From positions 1-46,799 of the forward strand of contig CAJXZL010000015.1 of the NCBI GenBank assembly GCA_913063165.1: a stretch of DNA of 46,799 bases. Reading direction: 5' to 3'. The stretch comes from an uncultured Saccharospirillaceae bacterium (lineage in GTDB: Bacteria; Pseudomonadota; Gammaproteobacteria; Pseudomonadales; Natronospirillaceae). Made by a program: the position numbers and the translations under genes. A model generated the notes under the pieces. The model worked only from the letters and a program-made list of their open reading frames with translations, made no database searches and was not told the origin of the DNA. This document shows positions 45,754 through 46,799 of this stretch, piece by piece (position 1 is the stretch's first letter; every line of letters begins with the position of its first letter).

Positions 45754-45782
45754 ATTGTTGATAAAAAATGCAGTTACTTCAA
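45754..45782 (-). promoter_or_regulatory. Possible truA promoter overlapping the fimV stop codon
   Basis: On the minus strand TTGAAG (45777-45782), 17 bp, AACAAT (45754-45759). The -10 lies within the palindrome AACAATAATTGTT (45747-45759). Transcription from here would start at about the first base of the terminator hairpin. Hexamer matches are moderate. Confidence 0.3.
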
Positions 45783-46799
45783 CTGAACAAGCATTTCCTC
45801 AGCTTTACGGATCTGCTCAGCGCTGCCTTCTGTCATGACTTCCTGAAGAATCTCTTTGGCACCTTCTTTTTCGTCCATGTCGATATAGGCGCGCGCCAAG
45901 TCTAACTTGGTGGAGATCTCATCGGAGCCGTCGGCCAAATCAAAATCATCGTCGGCTGACATGCCTTCTAAATCAGCATTCAAATCTTCCAAATCACCTA
46001 GGTCGAAATTGTCATCAGCAAACATGGGCAGATCATTGGCCGAATCGTCTGAATCGGCACTCAGCACGTTGACGTCTTTCAATGCTGCAACACTGTCATC
46101 TTCAACCGCAGCCAATTCACTGTCAAAATCACCCAAATCGGCAAGTGCAGTCTCAAAATCGACACTGCCATCGTCAAGGTCTAGTGCGTCCATTAGGGCG
46201 GCATCATCTGATACTTCAGTCGCTGGTTGTTCGCCAGTCGGCATGAGCGAATCAAAATCGTCATCCAAATTAAAGCCAAGCGCATCATCGAGCGCCTCAT
46301 CGGAGGTTGCCCTGTCTGAGCCAGGCGATTCGCCAAATGGGTCGTCGGCCTCCACATCAGTTAGGAAGTCGTCATCCACATCACTAGCTGATGTCTCACC
46401 CGGCACCAGCGCCTCTGTATCTGCATCCAAATCCACGCCTTCTGGCATTGTTTCTTGGTCAGATCCATCAGTAGATAGCAAAAGATCTTCATCGAAATCG
46501 AAGTTTATGCCACCTTCATCATCAGCTGCGGTAGCTGTTTTTGGCTGAGCTTGTGATGGCTCTGCATCTGTATCCAAATCCACGCCGTCTGGCATTGTTT
46601 CTTGGTCAGATCCATCAGTAGATAGCAAAAGATCTTCATCGAAATCGAAGTTCATGCCACCTTCATCATCAGCTGCGGTAGCTGTTTTTGGCTGAGCTTG
46701 TGATGGCTCTGTATCTGCATCCAAATCCACGCCTTCTGGCATTGTTTCTTGGTCAGATCCATCAGTAGATAGCAAAAGATCTTCATCGAAATCGAAGTT
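45774..46799 (-). CDS. fimV: FimV, C-terminal part (partial, runs off the window)
   Basis: The last 341 residues of a FimV-type protein; the frame continues beyond the right edge. The C-terminal FimV domain is KLDLARAYIDMDEKEGAKEILQEVMTEGSAEQIRKAEEMLVQL, a TPR-like helix pair. The rest is very acidic and low-complexity (many D, E, S, A), as in the FimV cytoplasmic region. FimV is an inner-membrane, peptidoglycan-binding polar hub for type IV pili and twitching. The visible N-terminal part is a 49-residue tandem repeat. The gene order fimV-truA-trpF is that of Pseudomonas. Confidence 0.92.
   Translation of the reverse strand, partial: NFDFDEDLLLSTDGSDQETMPEGVDLDADTEPSQAQPKTATAADDEGGMNFDFDEDLLLSTDGSDQETMPDGVDLDTDAEPSQAQPKTATAADDEGGINFDFDEDLLLSTDGSDQETMPEGVDLDADTEALVPGETSASDVDDDFLTDVEADDPFGESPGSDRATSDEALDDALGFNLDDDFDSLMPTGEQPATEVSDDAALMDALDLDDGSVDFETALADLGDFDSELAAVEDDSVAALKDVNVLSADSDDSANDLPMFADDNFDLGDLEDLNADLEGMSADDDFDLADGSDEISTKLDLARAYIDMDEKEGAKEILQEVMTEGSAEQIRKAEEMLVQLK
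46413..46799. repeat. 147-bp in-frame tandem repeat in fimV
   Basis: TCTGGCATTG recurs at 46441, 46588 and 46735, exactly 147 bp apart, and the sequence between is almost identical from copy to copy. About 2.6 copies are visible and the array continues past the edge. Each unit encodes 49 residues containing NFDFDEDLLLSTDGSDQ. Copies differ at a few bases (for example DTDAEP against DADTEP). Confidence 0.95.

Noticed and set aside
45907-46548. 213-codon serine-rich ORF on the plus strand
   Set aside because: It is the antisense of the acidic fimV repeat region; Asp/Glu codons read as serine-rich sequence on the other strand. No ribosome site or family match.
1-46799. Search by eye for CRISPR arrays, insertion sequences, prophage genes, toxin-antitoxin pairs and attachment sites beside the tRNAs
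   Set aside because: None seen: no spaced direct repeats, transposase or integrase motifs, and the tRNA genes are intact with no duplicated 3' end visible in the window.

Overview
This window looks like a chromosomal segment of a gammaproteobacterium, probably a marine relative of the Oceanospirillales/Pseudomonadales. No 16S gene is present, so the lineage is inferred from gene content and order. Supporting signs are the order fimV-truA-trpF-trpB-trpA-accD-folC-dedD-cvpA-purF, a response regulator/STAS/PilZ/mlaA block arranged as in Pseudomonas, a long isocitrate lyase of the Pseudomonas/Acinetobacter type, and the divergent pairs purL/mltF and ybbAP/tesA. I see no insertion sequence, prophage, CRISPR array or restriction system. 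The region is dense, mostly core chromosome.

Left part (1-8.7 kb): a tRNA-Glu/tRNA-Gly pair with its promoter, a secreted ComEA-like helix-hairpin-helix protein, a type II NADH dehydrogenase, isocitrate lyase, an agmatinase-family ureohydrolase, a CDF metal transporter, a DUF2914 protein, an alkyltransferase-like protein, and chorismate synthase. Middle left (8.7-15.6 kb, mostly minus strand): an alpha/beta hydrolase-prmB-aroC group; the run rssB-rssC-gpsA-DUF4389-sixA; then a PilZ protein (plus strand) and mlaA.

Centre (16-28.8 kb): acnB, cmoM, an MFS transporter, purL, mltF, a DUF1801 protein, argG and RNase T. Acetate/glyoxylate and TCA enzymes (aceA, acnB) and purine synthesis enzymes (purL, purF) are spread over the window. 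Right centre (28.9-37.2 kb): a 2-Cys peroxiredoxin preceded by a small leader ORF, the ybbA-ybbP ABC exporter divergent from tesA, a plus-strand run tesA/2-hydroxyacid dehydrogenase/rhomboid/DUF1624, and uraA.

Right end (37.2-46.8 kb): a long minus-strand cluster truA-trpF-trpB-trpA-accD-folC-dedD-cvpA-purF, preceded by the 3' part of fimV, which runs off the window edge and contains a 147-bp in-frame tandem repeat. Most genes are ordinary. The parts most worth a second look are the 16-codon leader ORF before the peroxiredoxin gene, the intrinsic terminator only a few bases before truA, the overlapping start codons of ybbA and tesA, terminators embedded in opposing coding sequences, several operator-like palindromes, and the FimV repeat.
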